A stretch of 47,105 nucleotides of DNA from Candidatus Segatella mututuai (GCA_002439605.1 DJOI01000036.1:14493-61597); one strand, 5' to 3'. Shown: positions 33,829-42,987, counted from the first letter of the stretch. Translations and numbers: made by a program. The notes: generated by a model not told the origin, from the sequence alone.

Positions 33829-34173
33829 ATGTTCAGACGAAAAATGCGTTCCATATCAGAATTGTTGCCCGAGATATTGAGGCGCGAGGGACTGGAGGCT
33901 CCTCTGCAGCAGAAGCGTCTTCTTGCTTCCTGGGACAAGGTGGTGGGTGAACCTGTTGCCAAGTATTCTGGCGACAAGTTTATCAAGAACCAGACTCTCT
34001 TTGTCAAGATATTTAGTCCAGCCCTGCGTGCCGACCTCTCGCTGGGTCGCAGCCTGTTGGTCAAACGGCTCAACGAAGCTGTGGGTGCTTTTGTTATATC
34101 CGACATTAAGTTTTATACTATTGCGTCCATCTTGATATCTGTGGCTTCGGTGGGCACCGCCTCTGTTTTCTGA
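33829..34173 (+). CDS. DUF721 protein with antisense-derived C-terminal extension
   Basis: A 114-residue protein of the DUF721 (DciA-like) family: ILRREGLEAPLQQKRLLASW, VVGEPVAKYSGDKFIKNQTL and the closing VISDIKFY. Family members load or assist the replicative helicase in other bacteria; that role is not shown here. The usual family end, near IKFY, falls at about 34116, but the frame stays open for 18 more residues that lie antisense to the end of the folate cyclo-ligase gene. Co-transcription with recF is likely. Confidence 0.85.
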   Translation: MFRRKMRSISELLPEILRREGLEAPLQQKRLLASWDKVVGEPVAKYSGDKFIKNQTLFVKIFSPALRADLSLGRSLLVKRLNEAVGAFVISDIKFYTIASILISVASVGTASVF

Positions 34174-34649
34174 AAGTCGAAACAGATACCTATTTTATAT
34201 AGATGTGGCATCTTGCTGAGCAGGCGGTCGTAGTAGCCCTTGCCTCTGCCTAAGCGATGGCCCGATTTGTCGAAACTCATACCAGGGATGATACCTACCT
34301 CTATTTTTTCGTATTCGTCTTTTGACAGTAGCTTGCCAACAGGTTCCATGATGTGGAAGTTGCCTTCCCTTAAGTCTTGTGTACCTGTATATTTCCTTAT
34401 CTCCATGTTTTCTCCGTCTATGACAACAGGCAGGAATACCTGTTTTCCCAAGGTAACCAGCTCGTCGATGTAGTGATGGGTGTTCACCTCGTCGGGCAAC
34501 GAGTAGTATAGGAGCACGCTGTGGGCTTGTTGCAGCTGGATGTTCATGCGCAGACGGTCTAAAACAAGAAGCGACAGTTCTTCGAGCTGTTGCCCGGAGA
34601 ACTGTCGCTTTCTCTCTCTGATGATATTTCTGAGTTCTTTCTTGTTCAT
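34113..34649 (-). CDS. 5-formyltetrahydrofolate cyclo-ligase
   Basis: A 178-residue enzyme that uses ATP to convert 5-formyltetrahydrofolate to 5,10-methenyltetrahydrofolate, recycling a storage and inhibitory folate. Key segments: SVLLYYSLPDEVNT near 44-57, VFLPVV near 71-76, and GMSFDKSGHRLGRGKGYYDR near 123-142, the ATP/phosphate-binding motif. It is the last gene of an operon with the S41 protease (12-bp gap). Its last 61 bp overlap the convergent DUF721 gene and no terminator hairpin is evident there. Confidence 0.92.
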   Translation of the reverse strand: MNKKELRNIIRERKRQFSGQQLEELSLLVLDRLRMNIQLQQAHSVLLYYSLPDEVNTHHYIDELVTLGKQVFLPVVIDGENMEIRKYTGTQDLREGNFHIMEPVGKLLSKDEYEKIEVGIIPGMSFDKSGHRLGRGKGYYDRLLSKMPHLYKIGICFDFQKTEAVPTEATDIKMDAIV

Positions 34650-34661
34650 GTTTCTGCCAGC

Positions 34662-36392
34662 TTATGCCATGCTGGGTAGATGGCTGTGCAACGAACGGTA
34701 GTTGTATGGCACATTTGCCATGGCAACCTTCTGCTTCTTTTTGCTTGCGGGCTTGGTGGCGGGAGCGGGCTTTTTGGGGAAAGCCTCATTCTTATTGAAC
34801 ACCTCCATGGCCTTGGAGATGACAGGGTCGTCTTGGTTGACGTATTGAGTCCAGGCCTGGTCGTTGAGCATGTTGTAAATCACGCGGCTGTTGATGTAGC
34901 GTTCCAGCAGTTTGTGCGACTTGCGGATGAGCAGGTTGCGACGCTGCAGGCCATGCTTGTCGGCATAGGTGGCGAACTTATCTACCATGTTCTGCTTTTC
35001 CAGATAGTCTGCCAGCTCCATCATTTCCTTGAAGTTGTTCAACTTAGGGCGGTTGTCATCAGTATAGGTGAAGGCAAATTGCAGGATGAGTCCGCTCATG
35101 CTTGCCAGCTTGAAGTAGGAGGTCATTCCCAAAGTGTCCTCGGGAACGAAGATGTCTGGAGTGATTCCACCTCCTCCATATACGGTGCGTCCCAATCCTG
35201 TGTGATAGGCAGGGCCTGTATGCTTGATGCTGTCTTGCGAGAAGAACTCGCCGTGCTCGTAGCGGTTGAGCAGGTCTTGTTCGTAGTCCTTGTCGTCACC
35301 CAAGGTGTAAGGCTTCTGAATGCAGCGGCCCGACGGGGTGTAGTAGCGTGCTATGGTAAGTCTTATCATGCTGTGGTCTGGGAATTCTATCTGTTGTTGT
35401 ACCAGTCCCTTTCCAAAAGAGCGTCGGCCTATGATGGTGGCACGGTCGTTGTCCTGCATGGCTCCTGCAAAGATTTCGGCAGCCGATGCCGAACCTTCGT
35501 TGATGAGTACTACGAGCGGTATGTGCTGGTACGAACCCTTTCCATCGCTGCGGAAGTCCTGCCGTGGCGACTTGCGCCCTTGTGTGTAGACGATGAGTTT
35601 CTTGTCGGGTAGGAACTCGTTGGCCATGTTGATGGCTGCAGTCAGGTATCCGCCACTGTTGTCGCGAAGGTCGATGCACAGGTTCTTGAATCCTTCCTGC
35701 GAGAGTTTTGCCAGGGCGATGAGCATCTCCGGATAGGTGTTCTCGCCGAAGTTCTTGATGCGTATGTATCCGGTCTTGTCGTCGAGCATGTAGGTTGCCG
35801 TGATGCTCTTGGTAGGTATCTCGCCTCGGGTTACGGTGAAGGTCTGCACCTTCTTGCTGCCGTAGCGCATCACACCAATCTTGACCTTTGTGTCTTTCTG
35901 TCCCTTGAGTCGGCGCATGGCTTCCTGGTTGGTGACGATCTTGCCTACGAAAGGTTTTCCGTCTACGGCTACGATTTTGTCGCCAGCCAACAGCCCGGCT
36001 TTCTCGGCTGGTCCATTCTGTATCACATTCTGTACGTGTATGGTATCTTCTCTGATGACAAATTCGATTCCAACGCCACAGAATGAGCCTTTCAAGTCGT
36101 CGGTGGCAGCTGCCGCGTCCTTGGCGCTGATGTATACGGAGTGGGGATCCAATTCTGAGAGAATCAGCGGTATGGCCTTGTCTACCAATGAGTCGATATT
36201 CACAGCATCTACATACTGGTCGTCGATGATGTGCAGCAGGTTGTTGAGCCTGTTGCTCCCGCTGTTGATGATATTGAGCCTGTTTCCTGAGAAATGGTTC
36301 GAGAAGAACGAGCCGATCATGATGCCTATCACTACGCATACAGCCATGATGATGGGCATGAAACGGTTCGTGTTTTTCTTATTGATGTTCAT
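34662..36392 (-). CDS. S41 C-terminal processing protease (CtpA-like)
   Basis: A 576-residue envelope protease with an N-terminal membrane segment or signal anchor (about 12-30). It contains an N-terminal helical region, a PDZ domain (about 108-190, GPAEKAGLLAGDKIVAVDGK) and an S41 catalytic domain (about 205-400). The catalytic dyad is predicted as Ser303 in GSASAAE and Lys328 in GRRSFGKG, 25 residues apart as in CtpA. The C-terminus is Lys/Ala/Pro-rich. It probably trims periplasmic or outer-membrane proteins. Operon with dCMP deaminase upstream (13-bp gap). Confidence 0.92.
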   Translation of the reverse strand: MNINKKNTNRFMPIIMAVCVVIGIMIGSFFSNHFSGNRLNIINSGSNRLNNLLHIIDDQYVDAVNIDSLVDKAIPLILSELDPHSVYISAKDAAAATDDLKGSFCGVGIEFVIREDTIHVQNVIQNGPAEKAGLLAGDKIVAVDGKPFVGKIVTNQEAMRRLKGQKDTKVKIGVMRYGSKKVQTFTVTRGEIPTKSITATYMLDDKTGYIRIKNFGENTYPEMLIALAKLSQEGFKNLCIDLRDNSGGYLTAAINMANEFLPDKKLIVYTQGRKSPRQDFRSDGKGSYQHIPLVVLINEGSASAAEIFAGAMQDNDRATIIGRRSFGKGLVQQQIEFPDHSMIRLTIARYYTPSGRCIQKPYTLGDDKDYEQDLLNRYEHGEFFSQDSIKHTGPAYHTGLGRTVYGGGGITPDIFVPEDTLGMTSYFKLASMSGLILQFAFTYTDDNRPKLNNFKEMMELADYLEKQNMVDKFATYADKHGLQRRNLLIRKSHKLLERYINSRVIYNMLNDQAWTQYVNQDDPVISKAMEVFNKNEAFPKKPAPATKPASKKKQKVAMANVPYNYRSLHSHLPSMA

Positions 36393-36405
36393 GTCTTTTT
36401 ATGTC

Positions 36406-36891
36406 TTATGTTCTTGGTTCGGATTCTTCCTTTGGAGAGGCTTCATGGTTGAGGTATACAACCTTGATACCTGCTCGCTCCATGAGCTCGATGCCGTCGT
36501 TGAGTCGGTATTTCTCTGCATATACCACGCGCTTGATTCCTGCCTGGATGATGAGCTTGGCGCACTCAATGCATGGTGAAGCCGTGACATAGAGTGTGCT
36601 GCCATCGCTATTGTTGCTGCTTCGTGCCAACTTGGTGATGGCGTTGGCCTCTGCATGGAGCACATAAGGTTTGGTTACGCCGTTTTCCTCGCATATATTC
36701 TCAAACCCGCTGGGTGTTCCGTTATAGCCATCACTGATGATCATCTTGTCCTTGACTACGAGTGCACCCACTTGTCGGCGTTTGCAGTAGCTGTTTTCTG
36801 CCCAGATGCGTGCCATGCGCAGGTAGTGCAGGTCGAGTTTCTCTTGTTTGGAAAGTTGTTCTTCCATGTTTCTGTCGTTATGGTTCTGCAT
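36406..36891 (-). CDS. dCMP deaminase / ComE-type cytidine deaminase family protein
   Basis: A 161-residue zinc deaminase. It has HAEANAI (His and Glu for zinc and catalysis) and PCIECAK (the two zinc Cys), with YNGTPSGFENICEENG between the first strand and the His motif. dCMP deaminases feed dUMP to thymidylate synthesis. The ATG at 36891 overlaps the end of the M3 peptidase gene by 14 bp; an in-frame ATG at 36867 would give MEEQLSKQEK and no overlap. Conserved sequence begins only near DLHYLRMA, so either start is possible. Confidence 0.9.
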   Translation of the reverse strand: MQNHNDRNMEEQLSKQEKLDLHYLRMARIWAENSYCKRRQVGALVVKDKMIISDGYNGTPSGFENICEENGVTKPYVLHAEANAITKLARSSNNSDGSTLYVTASPCIECAKLIIQAGIKRVVYAEKYRLNDGIELMERAGIKVVYLNHEASPKEESEPRT

Positions 36892-38968
36892 TTTTCTTTA
36901 TCTCGTTGCGTTCCAGCAAGGCATCGATGGTAGGAGCTTGTCCGCGGAATCGCTTATAGAGAGTCATGGGATGCTCGGTGCCTCCCTTGGAGAGGATGTT
37001 GTCTCTGAAGCTCTGTGCTGTCTGCTGGTCGAAGATGCCGTTCTTCTTGAACACGCTGAAGGCATCGGCATCGAGTACTTCTGCCCATTTGTAGCTATAA
37101 TAACCTGCGGCATAGCCCCCTGCCATGATGTGCGAGAACTGCGTGGTCATGCAGGTGTTGGGCAGTTGCGGTGTTATTATGGCCTTTTTCCAGGCTTTCT
37201 TTTCGAATGGGATGATATCGTCGTCGAAAACATCTTTCTTGGTATAGTAAGCCATGTCGAGCAGGCCGAAGCTTACCTGTCTGAGACATCCGTAGGCTGC
37301 CATGAAGTTTCGGCTCTTCACGATGCGCTCAATCAAGTAGTCGGGCAGAGGTTCGCCTGTCTGATAGTGGAAGGCAAAGGTGCGCAGGAAGTCTTTCTCG
37401 ACGGCATAGTTCTCCATGAATTGCGATGGCAGTTCCACGAAGTCCCACCACACATTGGTTCCCGAGAGACTCTCGAAGCGGGTGTTGGCAAACATGCCAT
37501 GCAGACTGTGTCCGAACTCATGCAGGAAGGTCTCCACTTCGCCAAGTGTCAGCAGGGCTGGCTTCTCGGCCGTAGGCTTGGTAAAGTTCATCACGACGCT
37601 GACGTGTGGACGTATGTTCTTGCCTTTATGGTCTATCCATTGTCCCTGGAATTCGGTCATCCAGGCACCTCCTTGCTTGCCCTTGCGCGGAAAGAAGTCG
37701 GCGTAGAATACAGCCAGATAGCTTCCGTCCTTATCGAACACCTCGTATGCTTTCACGTCGGGATGATACACTGGTATTTCCTTGTTCTCCTTGAAGGTGA
37801 TTCCGTAGAGTTTTCCAGCAAGACCGAAAACTCCGTCGATAACCTTGTCGAGCTGTAGGTAGGGGCGCAGCATCTCGGCATCGAGGTTGTACTTCTCCAT
37901 TTGCAGCTTGTGCGAATAGAAGCTCATGTCCCAAGGTTCCACCACAAATTCGTCTCCCTCCAGTCGCTTTGCCAGGGCGGTTATTTCGGCTACTTCCTTC
38001 ACGGCAGTAGGCTTGTAGGCATCGATTAGGTCGTTCAACAGCTTGTACACGTTCTCAGTGTTGCTTGCCATGCGATGCTTGAGCACGTAGTCGGCATAGG
38101 TGTCGAAACCCAGCAGTTGGGCAAGTTCGCGTCGCAGGTTGACGAGGCGCTTGCATATCTCAAGGTTGTTGGCATCATTGCTGTGGGTACACTCGGTATT
38201 GCGAGCCATGTACATCTGCTTTCGGAGTTCTCGCTGTGTAGAGTAGGTCATGAATGGAGAGAAGACTGGAAAGTCGAGCGTGAAGATCCATCCCTCTTTA
38301 TCTTGCTCTTTGGCATTCTGCTTGGCTGCGGCAATGGCGGTTTCGGGCAGCCCGTCGAGTTGTGCCTTGTCGGTGATATGCAACTGGAAGGCTTTGTTCT
38401 CTTTGAGCAGGTTCTGCGAAAACTGCAGGGTGAGTATACTTGCTTCCTCTGTGAGTTGGCGTAGCTTCTCCTTGCCCTCCTTGTCGAGCAGGGCACCGCT
38501 GCGCACAAAACCGTCATAGCTGGTGTCGAGCAACATCTGTTCCTCTGCATTCAGCTTGCGGTTGGGATGGTCGTGTACGAACTTGATGCGTTCGAAGAGC
38601 CTCTTGTTCAGGGAGACATCGTTGGCATGCTTGGTAAGAATGGGGCTCATCTTCTGTGCCAGGGCTTCCATCTCGTCGCAGGTCTCTGCACTCATCATGC
38701 ATGAGAAAACGTTGGACACTCGGTTGAGCAAGTCGTAGTAGTGTTCACCTTTCTCGGTATCAACACGTGCCAAGGTATTCTCGAAGGTTGGTTCTTCGGG
38801 GTCGTTTGTTATTTTGTCGATGGCCTCGTCGTCACGGCGTATTCCTTCCATGAAGGCTTCCTCGTAATCTTCTATCTTGATACGGTCGAAGGGTACGGTG
38901 TCGTGAGGGGTGTTATAAGGTGCGAAAAAGGGATTGATACGATTCTCTGTCTTGTTTTCTTGAAGCAT
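36878..38968 (-). CDS. M3 family metallopeptidase (peptidyl-dipeptidase Dcp-like)
   Basis: A 696-residue zinc metallopeptidase with the HExxH motif HEFGH at residues 483-487 and the downstream FESLSGTNVWWDFVELPSQ, which in this family supplies the third zinc ligand. The opening NPFFAPYNTPHDTVPFDRIK matches Dcp/oligopeptidase A-type enzymes. No signal peptide is seen, so it should degrade peptides in the cytoplasm; some relatives release dipeptides. It is the first gene of a four-gene operon behind the box at 38996-39003. Confidence 0.92.
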   Translation of the reverse strand: MLQENKTENRINPFFAPYNTPHDTVPFDRIKIEDYEEAFMEGIRRDDEAIDKITNDPEEPTFENTLARVDTEKGEHYYDLLNRVSNVFSCMMSAETCDEMEALAQKMSPILTKHANDVSLNKRLFERIKFVHDHPNRKLNAEEQMLLDTSYDGFVRSGALLDKEGKEKLRQLTEEASILTLQFSQNLLKENKAFQLHITDKAQLDGLPETAIAAAKQNAKEQDKEGWIFTLDFPVFSPFMTYSTQRELRKQMYMARNTECTHSNDANNLEICKRLVNLRRELAQLLGFDTYADYVLKHRMASNTENVYKLLNDLIDAYKPTAVKEVAEITALAKRLEGDEFVVEPWDMSFYSHKLQMEKYNLDAEMLRPYLQLDKVIDGVFGLAGKLYGITFKENKEIPVYHPDVKAYEVFDKDGSYLAVFYADFFPRKGKQGGAWMTEFQGQWIDHKGKNIRPHVSVVMNFTKPTAEKPALLTLGEVETFLHEFGHSLHGMFANTRFESLSGTNVWWDFVELPSQFMENYAVEKDFLRTFAFHYQTGEPLPDYLIERIVKSRNFMAAYGCLRQVSFGLLDMAYYTKKDVFDDDIIPFEKKAWKKAIITPQLPNTCMTTQFSHIMAGGYAAGYYSYKWAEVLDADAFSVFKKNGIFDQQTAQSFRDNILSKGGTEHPMTLYKRFRGQAPTIDALLERNEIKKNAEP

Positions 38969-38995
38969 ACTAACTTAGTGTTTTATTTTTGTGCA

Positions 38996-39003
38996 AAGTT
39001 AGC
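38996..39003 (-). promoter_or_regulatory. -7 box for the M3 peptidase operon
   Basis: Reads TAACTTTG on the minus strand, 27 bp before the ATG at 38968. Confidence 0.6.
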
Positions 39004-39055
39004 AAAAAAAGGTGTTAAAAGTTTCTTGTAAAATAGAATTTAACATACTTTTATC

Positions 39056-39736
39056 TCATCCTTTGCTATTGGTGAGTTTTTCGAGTGCCTGAATATAGAT
39101 GCGCTCTCTAAAAAGTTGGATAAGTCCTTGGCTTTGCAAATGGTTGAGGGCTTTTGATACATCCAGTCTGCTGTCGTTCACCTCTTCGGCTATGCGTGTC
39201 ATCTTGATGTGGATAGTTTTCTCGCCGGTAGGACTTACACAGTTCGACTCTATAAAGCGTGCGATGCGTTCTTCCAAGCTCTTGGGAGGAGCTTGTAGTG
39301 TACGGAGATTCTGTTTTTGGCTTTGTGTGGATATGAGGTTGAGTAGGTTGATACGGAATATGTCGAAGAGGGTTGCCAACTTCATGACATCTTGCTTGGC
39401 AATGCATAGCAGGCTGCAGTTGCGAAAGGCAGTATAGGTGTGTGTAAAGTGTGGGTATAGCCCGAAGATGCGTTCCGATTGGAAAGTTTCGGGTGCTTGT
39501 ATCTTCTCCTCTATGCTGTAATTGCGGTCGGTTGATTCTGTCTTTAACATTACCTCGCCATCGAGCAGGAAGTACAAGTGCGTGCAGGGTTCGTTTTCCT
39601 TGACAATCGTTTCTCCCTCGTTTACTTTTCTGAAGTCAAAGCGCGTCTGTCCTGCAGCTTGCTGCAAGTCGTTGCGGCTCATTCCCAAAAAGAGGGGCAG
39701 AGCCAGCAGACTGTTGTATATGCGATTTTCGTGCAT
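39056..39736 (-). CDS. Crp/Fnr-family transcriptional regulator
   Basis: A 226-residue regulator with an N-terminal cyclic-nucleotide-binding-like domain (about 15-130, VNEGETIVKENEPCTHLYFL and LDGEVMLKTES) and a C-terminal winged helix (about 150-220) with KMTRIAEEVNDSRLDVSKAL. The phosphate-binding arginine set of true CRP is not obvious, and there is no N-terminal Cys cluster for an FNR iron-sulfur centre, so the signal is unknown. It begins 48 bp after the ApbE gene and probably shares its transcript. Gene targets cannot be read from the window. Confidence 0.85.
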   Translation of the reverse strand: MHENRIYNSLLALPLFLGMSRNDLQQAAGQTRFDFRKVNEGETIVKENEPCTHLYFLLDGEVMLKTESTDRNYSIEEKIQAPETFQSERIFGLYPHFTHTYTAFRNCSLLCIAKQDVMKLATLFDIFRINLLNLISTQSQKQNLRTLQAPPKSLEERIARFIESNCVSPTGEKTIHIKMTRIAEEVNDSRLDVSKALNHLQSQGLIQLFRERIYIQALEKLTNSKG

Positions 39737-39784
39737 GGCACTTTAGTTTTTTCCTGCTTTTTGCATGTGGAAGTCGGGATGGTG

Positions 39785-40807
39785 TTATTCCTGCATTTTC
39801 TCCTTGAGTGATGGTGAGTACCATACTTGGTTGTTGCCTTTCTCGTCGGTGTAGATGAGGTATGCCATGAGCTCTGGGTGTTGGCTCAGTATCTCTTTGG
39901 CTCCATCGAGTCCCAATACCATGAACGAGGTGGCATAGGCATCTGCTGTGGCACAATCTTTTGCCAAAACAGTGGCTGACAGCAGGCTGTGCTGTACTGG
40001 ATAGCCTGTCTTGGGGTCGATAGTGTGGGCATACTTCTTGCCATTTTTATAATAGAAGTTGCGATAGTTGCCACTGGTTGCCATGGCTATGTCTGTGACA
40101 TTGAGCACCGTCTGCAGTTCCTGGTTGGTGTTGAGCGAATCATCGGTAGGCTTGCTCACACCGATGCGCCATGGCTCTTTTTTCTGGTTATAGCCTTTGG
40201 TTACTATCTCGCCGCCAATCTCTATCATATAGGCACTGACACCTTTCTTGCGCAACAGTCGCGCCACCACGTCACACCCGTACCCCTTGGCTATGGCAGA
40301 GCAGTCGAGCATGATACGTGGATCTTTCTTCTCCACGTGGTTGTCAGAGGTGAGCTTCACCTTCTGATAACCTACTATTTTTCTCAAGTCTTCTATGATC
40401 TTCTTGTTGGGTGTCACGCCTTTCTTGAAACCGAATCCCCATTCGTTGACCAATGGAGCAACAGTAATGTCAAAGGCGCCGTGGGTCTCATTGGAGATGT
40501 TCTCTGCCAAAAGAAAAACCTCAGTGAACATAGGGTCGACCACAGGGTTCTCGTTGCGGTTTACTTTCGAGATAATGGATGTCTTGTTGAAGGGCGAGAG
40601 TGACTGATCCACCTTCTTTAGTTCTGCTTCTATCTCTTTCTTCAGATTGGTGTCGCTCTGATAAGTGATGTGATAGACTGTTCCGAAGATGAAGCCCTCG
40701 TCTTGCTGGTACTTGGTGTTGTCCTGTTCTTGCCTTTGGATGACTACTGTGCTGATGATGAGGAACAGCAGGAAGGGTATTTGCCAAATGAGTCTTTTCT
40801 TATTCAT
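39785..40807 (-). CDS. apbE: FAD:protein FMN transferase
   Basis: A 340-residue ApbE-family enzyme that attaches FMN to Thr or Ser of proteins such as RnfG and NqrC. An N-terminal hydrophobic segment (about 5-22) exports or anchors it; no lipobox Cys is seen. Family features: FGTVYHITYQ near 46-55, LDCSAIAKGYGCDVVARLL near 172-190, IEIGGEIVTKG, and the metal-binding HTIDPKTGYPV with ATADAYATSFMVLG further on. It follows the DUF6048 gene after 74 bp. Confidence 0.93.
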   Translation of the reverse strand: MNKKRLIWQIPFLLFLIISTVVIQRQEQDNTKYQQDEGFIFGTVYHITYQSDTNLKKEIEAELKKVDQSLSPFNKTSIISKVNRNENPVVDPMFTEVFLLAENISNETHGAFDITVAPLVNEWGFGFKKGVTPNKKIIEDLRKIVGYQKVKLTSDNHVEKKDPRIMLDCSAIAKGYGCDVVARLLRKKGVSAYMIEIGGEIVTKGYNQKKEPWRIGVSKPTDDSLNTNQELQTVLNVTDIAMATSGNYRNFYYKNGKKYAHTIDPKTGYPVQHSLLSATVLAKDCATADAYATSFMVLGLDGAKEILSQHPELMAYLIYTDEKGNNQVWYSPSLKEKMQE

Positions 40808-40881
40808 ATTGATGGGTATAGGGGATTAGTGATTAGAATGTGGGGCGTAGGAAATGATGTCGCCTTCTTACCAGTGATGGC

Positions 40882-41586
40882 TTACAGTTCGAAACTTACG
40901 TTGAATGTTCCTCCAAAGCGCGAGCCTCCCTGTTTGCCAAAGCCAGGTACATACCAGGTGTTGCCATAGGCACCGTCGTCATGGAAGAGCCTTCGCTTGT
41001 ATCTCAAACTCCACCCCATCCTTACAGGCCCCCATATCTTGGCATCCACACCGAAGACAAACTCAGCCCAATGGTAGTTGCACTTCACGTCGTTGACCTC
41101 GTAGGATGTCGTTCCTCCCCATACGGGATCCTTGATATCCGGACCTTTTAGGTCGTATTTAAAATAAGTGAGGGCATATCTCACACCTCCATATAGGCGA
41201 TAGATGTCATGCTTGTTGCGCAACAAGTTGAAGTCGCAGCCTATTCGTCCGTAGGGAGCCGTCGTCTTGTAGTTGAGCTGAGTGCTTTCGTCTGTGCCGT
41301 CAGCCTTTCCTATGCCTATTTCTATAATGGGAAAATACTTGTCCTTGAGGTTGACACGCAGTGCTGCCTCATACTGTCCATAGTCGCTTATCATGAGCAG
41401 TATCGGACCAACCAAGTCTGCGCTTACTGCCACGTTTCTCAACAGCGGGATGGTATCCTTGTTGGTGACGGCAATCTTCTTGCCTGATGTCCCCTGGGCA
41501 TGTGCTTTTGGATAATACGTCAGCAGCATCAGGGCGCTAATCGCGATGGCCAAAGTAAATGTAGAAGTGTGGCTTCGTTTCATCAT
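40882..41586 (-). CDS. DUF6048 family protein, predicted outer-membrane barrel
   Basis: A 234-residue exported protein with a signal peptide (about 1-31, ending AHAQG). Alternating beta strands such as YGRIGCDFNLL, LYGGVRYALTYFKYDL and GMGWSLRYKR-like segments follow, ending FNVSFEL; this fits a small outer-membrane barrel. The signal peptide requires the start at 41586 or 41583, so the gene truly overlaps the DUF6452 gene by about 50 bp. Function unknown; pairing with DUF6452 is recurrent in Bacteroidota as far as I recall. Confidence 0.75.
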   Translation of the reverse strand: MMKRSHTSTFTLAIAISALMLLTYYPKAHAQGTSGKKIAVTNKDTIPLLRNVAVSADLVGPILLMISDYGQYEAALRVNLKDKYFPIIEIGIGKADGTDESTQLNYKTTAPYGRIGCDFNLLRNKHDIYRLYGGVRYALTYFKYDLKGPDIKDPVWGGTTSYEVNDVKCNYHWAEFVFGVDAKIWGPVRMGWSLRYKRRLFHDDGAYGNTWYVPGFGKQGGSRFGGTFNVSFEL

Positions 41587-42016
41587 AAGTTACTTCTTTA
41601 CAGTTGATGACGATGGAGTCTATGCAGTGGTGCGTAGTCTTTACGTCGGTGATGGTGTGAAAAAAGGAAGGCTTGCAGTCTACCGACTCAAAGTGTGGCG
41701 TGTTTGTCTTCGTCACCGTTACTGTGTCGCGCAACACCCGGCTCTCTATGTTGCGAGTCTCAAAGAAAAGGCTGTCTTCCAGTAGTGAGTAGCTCATGGG
41801 CAGTATGAAACTGTCCACATTCACGTCCTTGTTGATCAGTACACTGTCGGTTCCCTCTATTCGGTTTGTCGAGATGGTGAGTGTGTCTGTCAGGGTTGTT
41901 ATGTCGCCTGCCAGTCTGTACTTGGTGTACACGGTGTTGTTGAGAGGGCAGTCGAGCGTGCTGCAAGCTGCCATAAGTCCAAGGAACATCATGAAAATGG
42001 GGATTATTTTCCGCAT
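41537..42016 (-). CDS. DUF6452 family lipoprotein
   Basis: A 159-residue lipoprotein with a signal peptide and lipobox GLMAAC (Cys18), followed by DCPLNNTVYTKY, the conserved opening of the DUF6452 family. It contains further Cys residues (KPSFFHTITDVKTTHHCIDS). It overlaps the GT2 gene by 13 bp upstream and DUF6048 by about 50 bp downstream, so translation of these genes is likely coupled. A lipoprotein partner for the DUF6048 barrel is a reasonable guess, not shown. Confidence 0.78.
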   Translation of the reverse strand: MRKIIPIFMMFLGLMAACSTLDCPLNNTVYTKYRLAGDITTLTDTLTISTNRIEGTDSVLINKDVNVDSFILPMSYSLLEDSLFFETRNIESRVLRDTVTVTKTNTPHFESVDCKPSFFHTITDVKTTHHCIDSIVINCKEVTYDETKPHFYIYFGHRD

Positions 42017-42975
42017 CTTATCTCTTTTTCTATTTGATAGTCGTTACGATTGGGATTCTGTCGGCTCACCAGGTCGCCTAAGAATCCTGCCAAGAACAAC
42101 TGGCTTCCCAAAAGCATGGCTGTCAAGGCAATGAAGAAGTAGGGCGAGTCGGTGATGAGGTGTCCGTACACGCCATGGCATAAGTCGATGCTTTTGTCGA
42201 TGCCCAGGCATACCAACGACAGGAATCCGATAAAGAACACCACACTGCCCAAGAAGCCAAACACGTGCATAGGTTTCTTGCCGAAGTTGCTCAAGAACCA
42301 AAGGGTCATCAAGTCCAGATAACCATTGACAAAACGATTCCATCCCATGAACTTCGACTTGCCGAACTTGCGTGCCTGATGATGAACAGGTTTTTCGCCT
42401 ATCTTGTCGAAACCGGCATTCTTTGCCAAGTAGGGGATGTAGCGGTGCATCTCGCCATATACCTCGATGTTCTTCACCACGTCCCGGCGGTAGGCTTTCA
42501 GCCCACAATTGAAGTCGTGCAAATTGTGTATGCCGCTTACCTTGCGTGCCGTGGCATTGAAGAGCTTGGTAGGGATGGTCTTCGACAGAGGGTCTCCCTC
42601 TTTGCGGTTCTGCTTATAGCCCGATACAAGGTCGTAGCCATCTTGGGTTATCATGCGGTAGAGCCCGGGAATCTCGTCGGGTGAGTCCTGCAAGTCGGCA
42701 TCCATGGTGATGACAACATCTCCTTGTGCCTCCTTGAATCCACAATAGAGGGCAGGGCTCTTGCCGTAATTGCGACGGAACTTGATGCCTTTTACCTGTT
42801 CTGATTCCTCTGCCAGATGTTCTATCACTTGCCATGAATGGTCGGTAGAACCATCGTTGACAAAGATGATTTCGTAGCTGAAGTGGTTGGCTTCCATCAC
42901 TCGCTTGATCCAGGCAAAGAGCTCTGGAAGCGATTCTTCCTCGTTGTACAGGGGTACGATAACGGATATGTCCAT
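42004..42975 (-). CDS. GT2 polyprenyl-phosphate glycosyltransferase (DPM1/GtrB-like)
   Basis: A 323-residue membrane enzyme with a GT2 domain (about 1-225): ISVIVPLYNEEESLPELF opening, FVNDGSTDHSW, and the metal-binding DADLQD. Two membrane helices follow at about 235-262 and 272-300. This layout is that of enzymes making polyprenyl-phosphate sugars (ArnC, GtrB, DPM1 groups). It could provide a lipid-linked sugar for glycan or lipid modification. It starts 12 bp after the DUF4199 gene. The donor sugar cannot be predicted. Confidence 0.9.
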   Translation of the reverse strand: MDISVIVPLYNEEESLPELFAWIKRVMEANHFSYEIIFVNDGSTDHSWQVIEHLAEESEQVKGIKFRRNYGKSPALYCGFKEAQGDVVITMDADLQDSPDEIPGLYRMITQDGYDLVSGYKQNRKEGDPLSKTIPTKLFNATARKVSGIHNLHDFNCGLKAYRRDVVKNIEVYGEMHRYIPYLAKNAGFDKIGEKPVHHQARKFGKSKFMGWNRFVNGYLDLMTLWFLSNFGKKPMHVFGFLGSVVFFIGFLSLVCLGIDKSIDLCHGVYGHLITDSPYFFIALTAMLLGSQLFLAGFLGDLVSRQNPNRNDYQIEKEIRCGK

Positions 42976-42987
42976 TGTTCGGTGAGT

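Noticed and set aside
34680..35612. A 310-codon plus-strand frame antisense to the S41 protease
   Set aside because: No recognisable domain; the opposite strand carries an intact protease with its Ser-Lys dyad.
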